Source of the DNA: DASRBN01 sp035294305
GTDB lineage: Bacteria; Chloroflexota; Ktedonobacteria; Ktedonobacterales; Ktedonobacteraceae
Reading direction: 5' to 3'
DNA length: 60,051 nt
NCBI GenBank assembly: GCA_035294305.1
Contig: DATGLD010000040.1
Location: 1-60,051, forward strand
A program made the position numbers and the translations under genes. This document shows positions 34,066 to 41,480 of this stretch, piece after piece (the stretch's first letter is position 1; each line of letters opens with the position of its first letter). The notes under the pieces are model-generated. The model was not told the origin of the DNA, did not search any database, and was given only the letters and a program-made list of their open reading frames with translations.

Positions 34066-34374
34066 GTGCCAACCATTACTTTCGTGCGTGAGAATATTCA
34101 GGTGGAGGTGCCCGAAGGCGATCATGTGCGCTATCCGGGGCTAGAGAACGATGTGCCCGTCTATTGTGGCCTGTGGAAATTTGCCAACTGCCACGGCAAT
34201 GGCCTGTGTGGTACGGATCGCGTGGCCGTCTCTCCCGCGACCAATACCAATCCCCTCACCTTCATGGAGAAATTCTGGTTACGCAAAGACTTGAAGAAGA
34301 ATCCCAACATGCGCCTCTCTTGCCAGGTTGAAGTCTACGGCGATGTGACCGTGGAGACGCAGTGTAAGAGTTAA
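34066..34374 (+). CDS. 2Fe-2S ferredoxin-like protein with a Cys-to-Asp ligand change
   Basis: The 102-residue protein has the adrenodoxin/plant-type ferredoxin outline: beta strands ITFVRENIQVEVPEGDH, the cluster loop ANCHGNGLCGTDRVAV, a long helix-rich insert, and the last ligand in RLSCQVEVYGDVTVET. The usual ligand pattern C-x5-C-x2-C...C is present as Cys42, Cys48, position 51, Cys86, but position 51 is Asp. Asp can coordinate iron in a few ferredoxins, so the cluster may exist with altered potential, or be lost; extra Cys34 and Cys100 could also substitute. A GTG start follows GGAGG by 8 bases. It stands alone between surface-protein genes; a role as an electron carrier is inferred from the family only. 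Confidence 0.75.
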   Translation: MPTITFVRENIQVEVPEGDHVRYPGLENDVPVYCGLWKFANCHGNGLCGTDRVAVSPATNTNPLTFMEKFWLRKDLKKNPNMRLSCQVEVYGDVTVETQCKS

Positions 34375-34433
34375 GAACAAAAAACGCGCCCGGCCCATCC
34401 CCCGGCCGGGCGCGTTTTTTGTTCTTAACTCTT
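34366..34433. terminator. 30 bp perfect-stem bidirectional terminator
   Basis: The 30-base arm 34366-34395 (AAGAGTTAAGAACAAAAAAC then GCGCCCGGCC) is the exact complement of 34404-34433, with an 8-base loop. It overlaps the last codons and stop of the ferredoxin-like gene and stops one base before the convergent zinc-ribbon gene, giving U tracts in both directions. Confidence 0.92.
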
Positions 34434-34434
34434 A

Positions 34435-35436
34435 TCAGGAAGGCTCTACGACAAACAAGAGCGTCACCGCAAGCTCGTTGTTCCAGTAGATTTCTACTTT
34501 CCCCTCAAGGGGTTGAGCGAATTGTATTTCGGCGTACCCTGTAGATTCTTGCGCTTTGGTCACGGGTTTGTCGAAAGAATTAAAAAAGGTGGAATTGGTG
34601 TACCACTTCAGGGTAACAGTACCGGGCGAACGGGGATGCACACTATATGTGAGGTAAATAGCCTGGTTCACTTTGAATTGATTCGTAGGGTTCAGGGCTA
34701 CAACCGTGTTGGAGACAAACGCCACTTTAGAGGCAGTTGTGGCCGAAGGAATGATATTGAACGCCGGGCCTTGCTGGAGCATCATGGGTGGAATGGGTAG
34801 CTCAGTAACGGGAGATGGCGGTGTATTCTTCGGACGTGCGTCACCCAGGACGTAATGTAAAAACGTAAGCTTGCCCGTCACTTTGGCATAATAGCCCGCG
34901 CCCGCGCAGAGCAATCCAAACACAATCAGCACGCTTAACAGGCCGCTGATGGCACGGTAGCGCGGAATAATCGGGCGCGGTTTGGTATACATGGGTGGGA
35001 TGTGTACCACCGGCTCAGTAGTAGGAGGCGCGGGAACAAGCGCGCCTCCATCGCCTCCCGTATGAATAACCGGAAGCCCGGCAGGCATTGTCATCAACGA
35101 CTGGGGAAGCGCCCCGGCCTGCCGCGGTTGATAGGGTACCGGCAGCAGTGAAGCGGGCTCGTCTGCGTTTGTAGGAGACATGGTGGAGAATGCCTGGGGA
35201 GCCATAACCTCTGCCCAGAGCGAATTATCGTATGCTTCCGTTCCCGCTCCTGCCGGCGCGGTCATATTGCTGCTTCTTATCGCGCTGCTTGCAAATGGGC
35301 TGGTGTTTCCCATGGTAGGCATAGATTGAGCGCCAGCAGGGGTACCCGGGTCTGCAATCAATGGAGAGGGTGCATGGCAATGTGGACATAATTCTTGATT
35401 GGCCGGTCTAAAATTATTGCATGACGGGCAGATCAT
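34435..35436 (-). CDS. Zinc-ribbon, single-helix membrane protein with a small outside domain
   Basis: This third protein of the same architecture in the region has 333 residues: zinc ribbon (MICPSCNNFRPANQELCPHC, Cys 3, 6, 17, 20), about 140 disordered Pro/Ser/Ala-rich residues, a membrane helix (AISGLLSVLIVFGLLCAGAGYY, about 164-186) and a C-terminal beta domain of about 110 residues (VALNPTNQFKVNQAIYLTYSV ... GTVTLKWYTN ... VEIYWNNELAVTLLFVVE). The end domain looks Ig-like but is not a BACON repeat. Function unknown. AAAAGGATCAAGCATT precedes the ATG. It converges on the ferredoxin-like gene. Confidence 0.75.
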   Translation of the reverse strand: MICPSCNNFRPANQELCPHCHAPSPLIADPGTPAGAQSMPTMGNTSPFASSAIRSSNMTAPAGAGTEAYDNSLWAEVMAPQAFSTMSPTNADEPASLLPVPYQPRQAGALPQSLMTMPAGLPVIHTGGDGGALVPAPPTTEPVVHIPPMYTKPRPIIPRYRAISGLLSVLIVFGLLCAGAGYYAKVTGKLTFLHYVLGDARPKNTPPSPVTELPIPPMMLQQGPAFNIIPSATTASKVAFVSNTVVALNPTNQFKVNQAIYLTYSVHPRSPGTVTLKWYTNSTFFNSFDKPVTKAQESTGYAEIQFAQPLEGKVEIYWNNELAVTLLFVVEPS

Positions 35437-35631
35437 AATGCTTGATCCTTTTTCTTTCCCACAATTGCTCTCCTTCTCGCAAGGAGGCTCTCTATGTTCC
35501 TATTTCTCTGTCACGTTAAAAACCACAGTAACATCCACGTATTTCCCGGTCAAGTATTCATTCGGGTCGTAGGGAAAATTGGCTATGACCCGCTATATAT
35601 AAACGTGTCTCAAAATGTATCTGACGAGTTT

Positions 35632-35661
35632 GTAGTAAGGGCGCACCCTTGAGGTCGCCCT
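35632..35661. repeat. Copy of the GGGCGACC dispersed repeat
   Basis: AAGGGCGCACCCTTGAGGTC, continuing GCCCT, matches 5797-5822 closely. The repeat is itself a partial palindrome (AGGGCG...CGCCCT). Confidence 0.8.
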
Positions 35662-35723
35662 CAGTCATCTCCGGTATCTGATGATTCGCATCACAAGTCC
35701 GGTGATTACTCGGAAGGTTGGCA

Positions 35724-35754
35724 GGGATTCTGAGCGCAGCGAAGAATCTCGCGC
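35724..35754. repeat. Copy of the ATTCTGAG/GAAGAAT repeat
   Basis: GGATTCTGAGCGCAGCGAAG, continuing AATCTCGCGC, is identical over its core to the copy ending at 27740. Confidence 0.85.
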
Positions 35755-35909
35755 GCCATCCTGAGATAAAGCGGGTTCAGCTTGTCCGGGGATTTAGAGT
35801 AATCACCACTCAAAAGTACCTTGAACAAGAGAATGGCTGCATGTTACCATTCAAACAGGAAATAGTTGTGGCGCATAAATGAGGAAATAGAAGCCCAGCG
35901 AGACGACAT

Positions 35910-36167
35910 ATGGCAGAAACTCAAGAACAATGGTACAACCGGCAGGCAATCGAGCACCTGGCTCAACATATACCGTTTGAAAGCGATACTGCGAGCAAAG
36001 CGGAACAAATAGAGATGCTGCGCGGGCTTGTCATTCGTCATGGCCGCGAAATGGACCCCGAACTCTTCGGCTTCGAGGCACGTAGCGAACTGGTGCGCCT
36101 CGGATTATGGAGTCGCATCGGGCCGGAGAGCTATAAACCTGATCCTTTCGCGGATGAAGACCCATGA
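35910..36167 (+). CDS. Small hypothetical protein upstream of proline dehydrogenase
   Basis: I do not recognise this 85-residue, acidic, helical protein (MAETQEQWYNRQAIEHLAQH start, DPFADEDP end). It has no cysteines, signal peptide or membrane segment. Its codon pattern (third-position GC in the second half) and its length relative to the random frames around it favour a real gene. The ribosome binding site is weak (AGCGAGACGACAT). It is 75 bp upstream of the proline dehydrogenase gene on the same strand and may be co-transcribed. Confidence 0.5.
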   Translation: MAETQEQWYNRQAIEHLAQHIPFESDTASKAEQIEMLRGLVIRHGREMDPELFGFEARSELVRLGLWSRIGPESYKPDPFADEDP

Positions 36168-36241
36168 GGTCATTTTGTGCTAGAATAAACAAGAGAAGGT
36201 TCCTCTGATTGCCGTTTTTGTCTTTTTCATGTAAGGGGGCG

Positions 36242-37156
36242 ATGATGCTCAAAGGTACACTGCTGTATCTGGCTCAAAACAATAGAGTACGTAACTTCGT
36301 CATCCACAATCGTGCCACTCGCAGCGTTTCGCGCCGCTTTGTGGCCGGTGAAGTGCTGGACGATGCCGTCGCAGCAACGCGCGCGCTTAATCAACGCGGT
36401 ATGCATGTTTCGCTCGATCACCTGGGAGAAAATGTCTCTGACGCGCAGGAAGCGATATCCGCTGCCCAGGATTACATCAATCTGCTTGATTGCATCAAGC
36501 AGTCAGGTATCGATGCCAATATCTCCATCAAGCTTACCGCGCTTGGACTGGATATTTCGCAGGAGTTATGCGAACAAAACGTCGCCCGTATCCTCGAATA
36601 CGCGCAACAATTTCCTATTTTTGTGCGTATCGACATGGAAAGCTCGGCCTATACCGGACGAACGGTGGATATTACGCTACGCATGCACGAGCGTTTTGAG
36701 CATGTAGGCACCGTCATACAGTCTTGCCTGTATCGTAGCAAGAAGGATATCGAGCAACTAATCGCTCAGGGGGTGCGTGTGCGCCTGGTCAAGGGCGCCT
36801 ACAAGGAACCGAGATCCGTGGCATTCCAGAACAAAAGCGAGGTCGATCACAATTATGTCAGGCTCATGACTATGCTGCTCCAGCACGGCAATTACCCGGC
36901 TATTGCCACACATGACGAGGCGATCATCAATGCGACCTGCAAGTTTGCGCGTGACAACGGTATCAGCAAGTTGGCTTTCGAGTTCCAGATGCTCTATGGT
37001 ATCCGGCGCGACCTGCAAGAAAAGCTGGTAGGCCAGGGATACCATATGCGCATCTACGTTCCTTATGGTTCGCAGTGGTATCCCTACCTGATGCGGCGCA
37101 TGGCGGAACGGCCCGCTAATTTGCTGTTCGTGATGAGCAATATGATTCGGAAATAG
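36242..37156 (+). CDS. Proline dehydrogenase
   Basis: This FAD enzyme oxidises proline to pyrroline-5-carboxylate, the first step of proline catabolism. The 304 residues form the TIM barrel of the monofunctional (PutB/PRODH) type: HVSLDHLGENV, NISIKLTALGLDIS, FVRIDMESSAYTGRTVD, GTVIQSCLYRSKKDI, RVRLVKGAYKEP, ATHDEAII and the substrate-binding LAFEFQMLYGIRRDLQ with the closing RIYVPYGSQWYPYLMRRMAERP. No P5C dehydrogenase is fused or adjacent. The ATG at 36242 follows AAGGGGG; the next ATG, at 36245, is equally plausible. The carbonic-anhydrase-like gene follows after 4 bp, so the two are probably co-transcribed. Confidence 0.93.
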   Translation: MMLKGTLLYLAQNNRVRNFVIHNRATRSVSRRFVAGEVLDDAVAATRALNQRGMHVSLDHLGENVSDAQEAISAAQDYINLLDCIKQSGIDANISIKLTALGLDISQELCEQNVARILEYAQQFPIFVRIDMESSAYTGRTVDITLRMHERFEHVGTVIQSCLYRSKKDIEQLIAQGVRVRLVKGAYKEPRSVAFQNKSEVDHNYVRLMTMLLQHGNYPAIATHDEAIINATCKFARDNGISKLAFEFQMLYGIRRDLQEKLVGQGYHMRIYVPYGSQWYPYLMRRMAERPANLLFVMSNMIRK

Positions 37157-37160
37157 AGGC

Positions 37161-37676
37161 ATGACAGTTCTACCCTACAAGGGCATATCTCCCACCATCG
37201 AGGACAACGTCTTCATTGCCCCAGGCGCGATGATCATTGGCAATGTCACCATTCGCGAAGGGGCCAGCATCTGGTACAATGCGGTCGTGCGAGGGGATAG
37301 CGCGCCCGTCGTCATCGGGCGTCGCACCAATATTCAGGATAACTGCGTGCTGCACGTCGATGAGGACGCGCCCCTGACGATTGGGGATGAATGCACAATT
37401 GGCCACGGCGCTATCGTGCATGGCGCGACCGTGGGCGACCGCGTACTTGTTGGCATGAACGCCGTCGTCCTCTCGCATGCCCAGGTCGGCCCTCGCACGA
37501 TCATTGGCGCGTGCGCCCTGGTTTCTGAGCGCAAGACGATACCAGAAGGTGTACTGGCGGTAGGTGTGCCCGCAAAAGTAGCGCGCGCTCTCACTACTGA
37601 GGAGAAGGATCAGATCGTTGCGAGCGCCGCCGGATATTGCGCGAGGGCAGCAGAGCATAAGAAAGCGATACAATAG
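37161..37676 (+). CDS. Gamma-carbonic-anhydrase-like hexapeptide protein
   Basis: This 171-residue left-handed beta-helix protein of the YrdA/PaaY/CaiE group has hexapeptide turns such as PGAMIIGNVTIREGASIWYN and GHGAIVHGATVGDRVLVGMN. The three metal-binding His of gamma carbonic anhydrases are at CVLHVD, TIGHGAIVHG (two), with the usual Arg/Asp (VVRGD) and Gln (NIQDN). It could hydrate CO2 or act as a CoA-thioester-linked protein; the group includes many with no measured activity. AGAGG precedes the ATG. Confidence 0.88.
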   Translation: MTVLPYKGISPTIEDNVFIAPGAMIIGNVTIREGASIWYNAVVRGDSAPVVIGRRTNIQDNCVLHVDEDAPLTIGDECTIGHGAIVHGATVGDRVLVGMNAVVLSHAQVGPRTIIGACALVSERKTIPEGVLAVGVPAKVARALTTEEKDQIVASAAGYCARAAEHKKAIQ

Positions 37677-37689
37677 CAAGGGTATATCC

Positions 37690-37793
37690 CGAGGGCGACG
37701 GCCAGGGTACGCGGTATGAGCGTTACTTCCCTCGTGCTGGTATATATTGAGTAAGGCCCTCTAGTAGAGAGAGGAGGGTCGCCCTTTTAATTT
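37690..37793. repeat. GGGCGAC repeat pair between convergent genes, possible terminator
   Basis: CGAGGGCGACGGCCAGGGTA at 37690 and GAGGGTCGCCCTTTTAATTT near 37774 are inverted relatives of the dispersed repeat. The AGGGCGAC/GTCGCCCT arms can pair, and the T-run after the right arm could end transcription of the upstream gene. Confidence 0.55.
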
Positions 37794-38141
37794 TTACACA
37801 TCCTCTTTCAGATTCCGGCGCAGTTCTTTCACGAAGCCGAAAATGCCTTCGATCCAGGTCATTTCAGGCTCTTGTTTTTTGGCCTGCTCTTTTTGCTGGC
37901 GATGTAGGTTGGCCCTGGCATCGGCACGCCGTTGCATCGCTTCGCGCTGGGCGTCGTATTGTGCGCGCTTTGCCGGGTTGCCGATGATTTCATAGGCCTG
38001 GTTCAGGCGTTTGATATGGATGTCGAGCGCGTGCTGGTTCAGGTCAGGATGATGCATGCGCGCGAGACGATGGTAGGAGCGTTTGATCTCTTCCATCGAT
38101 GCGGTTGGGGGCACTTCAAGAATTTTATAGTAGTCCGGCAT
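37794..38141 (-). CDS. Small J-domain protein
   Basis: The 115-residue protein starts with a J domain of about 65 residues: DYYKILEVPPTASMEEIKRS, the HPD motif in RMHHPDLNQ, and LNQAYEIIGNPAKRAQYDAQ. It should stimulate a DnaK-type Hsp70. The remaining 50 residues are a charged helix (REAMQRRADARANLHRQQKE) and a short end with WIEGIFGFVKELRRN that might touch a membrane. There is no Gly/Phe or zinc-finger region, so it is not DnaJ itself. Its ATG shares one base with the TAA of dut, which fixes the start and implies coupling; a longer frame reaching 38438 is a shadow of dut. Confidence 0.88.
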   Translation of the reverse strand: MPDYYKILEVPPTASMEEIKRSYHRLARMHHPDLNQHALDIHIKRLNQAYEIIGNPAKRAQYDAQREAMQRRADARANLHRQQKEQAKKQEPEMTWIEGIFGFVKELRRNLKEDV

Positions 38142-38590
38142 TATGCACCTGTACTTCCAAATCCGCCGCGGCCCTGGCCCATCTCGCTCACTTCGTTCCA
38201 GGTAGCGCGCATGATCGGAACAAAAATACCTTGAGCGATGCGCTCGCCGCGTTTCACCATGACCGCTTCTTCGCCAAAATTGTAGACCTGCGCCTTCAAC
38301 TCGTCCCCCTCGCCGCAATAATCCTGGTCGATGATGCCCACACCGTTGGGGATGAGCAGTCCCTTGCGGCGCGGCGTGCTGCTGCGAAGAGTAAGCAGCA
38401 GCATATAACCTTCTGGAATGCGCACAATGATATTGCAAGGAACCAGTTCTATTGTGCGCGGCTCAATCTCCGTATCTTCGCGGCACAGCAGGTCAAAGCC
38501 TACCGACCCTGCCGTAGCATATGTTGGCAAGGGCAGGCGGGTATCTATTCGTTTGATATTTACCAGTAGATGTTGCGTGGATGTCTCCAT
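38141..38590 (-). CDS. dut: dUTP diphosphatase
   Basis: The enzyme hydrolyses dUTP to dUMP and diphosphate, keeping uracil out of DNA and feeding dTMP synthesis. The 149 residues contain the five motifs of trimeric dUTPase: AGSVGFDLL, RSSTPRRKGL, GVGIIDQDYCGEGDE, RGERIAQGIFVP and GRGGFGSTG. The second motif has Thr-Pro-Arg-Arg in place of the common S(G)LA. The start was set at the ATG at 38590 because a promoter ends only 7 bases upstream, so the mRNA appears leaderless; a TTG at 38626 lies in the -35 box. It is followed by the overlapping J-domain gene. Confidence 0.94.
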   Translation of the reverse strand: METSTQHLLVNIKRIDTRLPLPTYATAGSVGFDLLCREDTEIEPRTIELVPCNIIVRIPEGYMLLLTLRSSTPRRKGLLIPNGVGIIDQDYCGEGDELKAQVYNFGEEAVMVKRGERIAQGIFVPIMRATWNEVSEMGQGRGGFGSTGA

Positions 38591-38597
38591 ATGCGTT

Positions 38598-38626
38598 ATT
38601 CTAAAGTAGAGTTGGTATATCGTCAA
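38598..38626 (-). promoter_or_regulatory. Promoter of dut giving a leaderless mRNA
   Basis: On the minus strand TTGACG (38626-38621), 17 bases, TAGAAT (38603-38598), then 7 bases (AACGCAT) to the ATG at 38590. Transcription would begin at or within a base of the A of ATG. No ribosome binding site is present, consistent with leaderless initiation. Confidence 0.75.
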
Positions 38627-38757
38627 GAGAATCCCGGCTTTTAGGGAATCACCAGAAAACTCTTTCCAGTACCAATCGTATATACCGGTAGAATCCTTTT
38701 TTCAGCATGCCAGGTTGAGGGAGCAAACCCTTGGAGCGTACACAGGAGCGATCTCCA

Positions 38758-39180
38758 ATGAACATGCGCGTAAAGTTCGTCATATTGGGCGTGCTGTTAT
38801 GCCTGGCGTTGGGCGCTGCGATCTTTGCTGCTATAACCACCGTCCAGGCAATTCAGCAGTTCAGGCAACAACGCCAGCTTACCTCGTCAGGCGATGTGAG
38901 CACGATTCGCCCCTGGATGACTGTGCATTATATCGCGCTGACCTATCACGTTCCCGAAAATTATCTGTATCACTCACTGCACATCGCGAATCCTCAACTG
39001 GTACGTCATGCGACCCTGCGCGTGCTGGCCGATCGCTCTAATCAACCGGTAGATAATGTCATCCATGAAGTCCAGAAGGCTATTCTGACGTATCGAAAGC
39101 AGAACCATCAGACGGGGATTGCACCACATGCCGGGCAGTTGAACGGCTTGCCCCGCGCTCCTGGAAGGGAGCATCCATGA
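38758..39180 (+). CDS. Small single-pass membrane protein upstream of DedA
   Basis: I do not recognise this 140-residue protein. A membrane helix near the start (FVILGVLLCLALGAAIFAAI) is followed by an outside domain of about 100 residues with PWMTVHYIALTYHVPENYLY and a helix NVIHEVQKAILTYRKQ, ending in a basic, Pro-rich tail. The ATG at 38758 has AGGAG 9-10 bases upstream. Its TGA overlaps the start of the DedA gene (ATGA), so the two are translated together and may form one complex. Confidence 0.72.
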   Translation: MNMRVKFVILGVLLCLALGAAIFAAITTVQAIQQFRQQRQLTSSGDVSTIRPWMTVHYIALTYHVPENYLYHSLHIANPQLVRHATLRVLADRSNQPVDNVIHEVQKAILTYRKQNHQTGIAPHAGQLNGLPRAPGREHP

Positions 39181-39899
39181 GTGTATTTCTTCCTATCGTG
39201 CTGAACTGGCTACTGGCATATGGGTATCCCGTCATCTGGTTCGCGATTTTCATAGCCTCTGCCGGGTTTCCTATTCCCAGCGCCCTCGTCTTGCTTGCGG
39301 CAGGAGCATTCGCCCAGGCTGGCGATTTCAATATTTTTTTGCTGGCCGTGCTTGCCCTCAGCGCCTCAGTTTGTGGCGATAGCGCCGGCTATTTTATTGG
39401 ACGGCGCTGGGGTACAAAAGTCATCGACTGGTTAGAAACATCGAAGTGGAACCGCTTTATCCCACCCAGTTCCATTGAACGAGGCCGCGCGCGCTTTAAA
39501 AAGCAGGCCGCCTGGGCGGTCTTTCTGACGCGTTTTCTCTTTCCGGCATTAGGAGGGGTTGTGAACCTGATCGCGGGCGCCGATCCCTATCCCTATCGTT
39601 ATTTTCTGCCGTGCGATATCTCAGGTGAGATCTTATCGGCAGTAATCCCACTTTCGCTCGGTTATGCCTTTGGCGCCAGCTGGGAAGCGGTGGGTGATGT
39701 ATTAGGTTCATTTTCGATATTTGCGCTGGCTCTACTCGCTGCTACCTTCCTGGCGCTCTACCTGGTTAGAACGGCACGGCGTTCCAGAATCGAGAAGATC
39801 GAGACGGCAAAGGAGCCGGCTATCGTTCAGTTGAAGAAAACCGGAACAGTACCTCCGGATAATCCCGCGCAAAGGTCAGGCGAATTGCCACTTTCGTGA
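39177..39899 (+). CDS. DedA/VTT-family membrane protein
   Basis: This 240-residue polytopic protein of the DedA (SNARE-associated, VTT) family has several membrane helices, re-entrant-loop motifs SAGFPIPSALVLLAAGAF, the GDSAGYFIGRRWG signature and FLTRFLFPALGGVVNLIAG, with the conserved Arg in TRFLFP. DedA proteins are thought to flip or recycle polyprenyl and phospholipid carriers such as undecaprenyl phosphate, linking this gene to wall synthesis. The C-terminal 45 residues are a basic/acidic cytosolic tail. AAGGGAG precedes the overlapping ATG. Confidence 0.9.
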   Translation: MSVFLPIVLNWLLAYGYPVIWFAIFIASAGFPIPSALVLLAAGAFAQAGDFNIFLLAVLALSASVCGDSAGYFIGRRWGTKVIDWLETSKWNRFIPPSSIERGRARFKKQAAWAVFLTRFLFPALGGVVNLIAGADPYPYRYFLPCDISGEILSAVIPLSLGYAFGASWEAVGDVLGSFSIFALALLAATFLALYLVRTARRSRIEKIETAKEPAIVQLKKTGTVPPDNPAQRSGELPLS

Positions 39900-40201
39900 G
39901 TTTAGAACGTATATAAAGATAAGTAGACGAAAGTTTTGTTTCATCCGTCGAACCTGATAAATTGAGTGCTTTAGGGACTAGAAGAAAGGGAGCGTTTGCG
40001 TTATAATTGGAGTGGCGAAGGAATATTTTCCGCCTTCTCTGTGTTTCTATAGAATAGAAAGACAGTGCGTATCATTGACTTCCTCCCACTCGGTATTCGG
40101 GCTCATAGCTTAGTTCATAGAAAGGAATCGCTTTCCCTGAGTGCGACGGAAATTGTTGCTATCTTGCTGCTTAAGATGCTACTGTTCAAGGAGGGCGCAA
40201 T
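39900..40201. other. Leader/promoter region of the sigma factor gene
   Basis: No gene is visible in these 302 bp. A TATAAT at 40002-40007 is the best -10 candidate but has no convincing -35. The region is moderately AT-rich and ends in the strong AAGGAGG (about 40188-40194) before the sigma factor ATG, so a leader of up to 190 nt is possible. Confidence 0.5.
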
Positions 40202-41413
40202 ATGATTGATGTAGAGCGGGCCGCAACCGGAGCAACGCTTACCCTGGATGACACAAAACAACTGAGTACCGATCTGGACAAGCAATACGACGACATCGTC
40301 GACCGGTTGCTAACGAAAGATCTTGAATATACTGATGAAGATGTAGAGGATTCTGGCAAGGACGAAAACGAGCTGGAAGAGGACCTGACGAATATGGAGC
40401 CAGCACCTCTTGAGTTGGAAGAAATGTCTGATATGCATGAAGACCTGACTCAGCTAAAACCCGTTCTGGATGCCTCCATTCTTGCGCTGCCAACTATCGC
40501 TACCGAGGAGTCTCACCCTGTACGTCGCTCAAACGTGCGCCGTCGCCGCTCCGAAGATGCTGATGAGAATGCAGACAATAGCGCCGATGCCGGTGAGTCC
40601 GATGCGGTGATGACCTACTTGCGCGAAATTGGTCGCGTACCCATGATTACGCATGAGCGTGAAATCGAACTCGCCCAGCGCATCGAGATGGGCGACCGCG
40701 AGGCGATGAAGCAGTTCATCCTGGCTAACCTGCGCCTGGTTGTGAGCATTGCCAAGCGCTACGTTGGCCGCGGCCTGACGCTGCTCGACCTGATCCAGGA
40801 GGGCAACATTGGCCTGATCCGTGCCGTGCAGCGCTATGATTGGCGACGTGGACATCGTTTCTCGACGCACGCAACCTGGTGGATTCGCCAGGCCATCAGC
40901 CGTGCAGTCGCCGATAAGGGTCGCACGATTCGTCTCCCCGTATATGTCAATACGGCATTGAACCGCATCCGCCGCGAACGCCAGCGCTTGTTGCAGGAGC
41001 TGGGCCGCGAGCCCACCGAGGAGGAACTGGCCGAGGCTACCGGGCTTGATCCTATTCGCATGATTGAATTGCAGTCCGCTCCAGGCGCTCCAGTCTCCCT
41101 GGAATTGCCCGTCGGCGAAGACGAAGAGCAGGAACTCGGTGATGTGCTGGCCGATACCGAATCGGCCTCTCCAGAGGACATCGCGACGACGCAGACGTTG
41201 AAGGATGAAGTCCAGCGCGTCCTCGAATCGGTACTAACCCCTCGTGAGCGATTGGTCTTGCAGTTGCGTTTCGGACTTGGTAACAGCCAGGCCCACCCCC
41301 TCGAGCAGGTGGGACGCGAACTCGGCATCACCCGCGAGCGTGTGCGCCAGATCGAAGCCGGGGCACTGGCGAAGTTGCGCCAGCCACCTGTGCTGGAACG
41401 GTTGAAAGGCTAA
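40202..41413 (+). CDS. rpoD: Primary-type RNA polymerase sigma-70 factor
   Basis: This 403-residue sigma factor recognises -10/-35 promoters. After an acidic, non-conserved N-terminal region of about 130 residues come region 1.2 (TYLREIGRVPMITHEREIEL), region 2 (ANLRLVVSIAKRYVGRGLTL, FSTHATWWIRQAISRAV), region 3 (RQRLLQELGREPTEEELAEA) and region 4 (LTPRERLVLQLRFGLG ... LGITRERVRQIEAGALAKLR). The GRTIRLPVYVN stretch is standard for group 1 and 2 factors. These lineages often carry several close paralogues, so it may be the housekeeping factor or a group 2 relative. A hairpin terminator follows. Confidence 0.9.
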   Translation: MIDVERAATGATLTLDDTKQLSTDLDKQYDDIVDRLLTKDLEYTDEDVEDSGKDENELEEDLTNMEPAPLELEEMSDMHEDLTQLKPVLDASILALPTIATEESHPVRRSNVRRRRSEDADENADNSADAGESDAVMTYLREIGRVPMITHEREIELAQRIEMGDREAMKQFILANLRLVVSIAKRYVGRGLTLLDLIQEGNIGLIRAVQRYDWRRGHRFSTHATWWIRQAISRAVADKGRTIRLPVYVNTALNRIRRERQRLLQELGREPTEEELAEATGLDPIRMIELQSAPGAPVSLELPVGEDEEQELGDVLADTESASPEDIATTQTLKDEVQRVLESVLTPRERLVLQLRFGLGNSQAHPLEQVGRELGITRERVRQIEAGALAKLRQPPVLERLKG

Positions 41414-41432
41414 TAATTCTTCAGATTTTTAT

Positions 41433-41480
41433 ACATAAGGGTACTATGGACATGAGTTGACCATGGTACCCTTTTTATGT
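41433..41480 (+). terminator. Terminator of the sigma factor gene
   Basis: ACATAAGGGTACTATGG (41433-41449) pairs with CCATGGTACCCTTTTTATGT (41461-41480), with one mismatch in the stem and a T-run in the descending arm. It lies 20 bases after the sigma factor stop. Confidence 0.8.

Larger units (their letters stand above)
35437..35909. other. Intergenic region with repeats of both families
   Basis: This 473 bp stretch has no supportable gene. It carries a GGGCGACC-type repeat at 35632-35661 (GTAGTAAGGGCGCACCCTTG start) and an ATTCTGAG/GAAGAAT repeat at 35724-35754. The sequence GGTGATTACTCGGAAG before the second copy and GAGTAATCACC after it (about 35800) are inverted, so the repeat sits inside a larger imperfect palindrome. 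Confidence 0.6.

Noticed and set aside
38142..38438. N-terminal extension of the J-domain protein
   Set aside because: The extra codons are the dut gene read in another frame; the ATG at 38141 overlaps the dut stop and begins the J domain properly.
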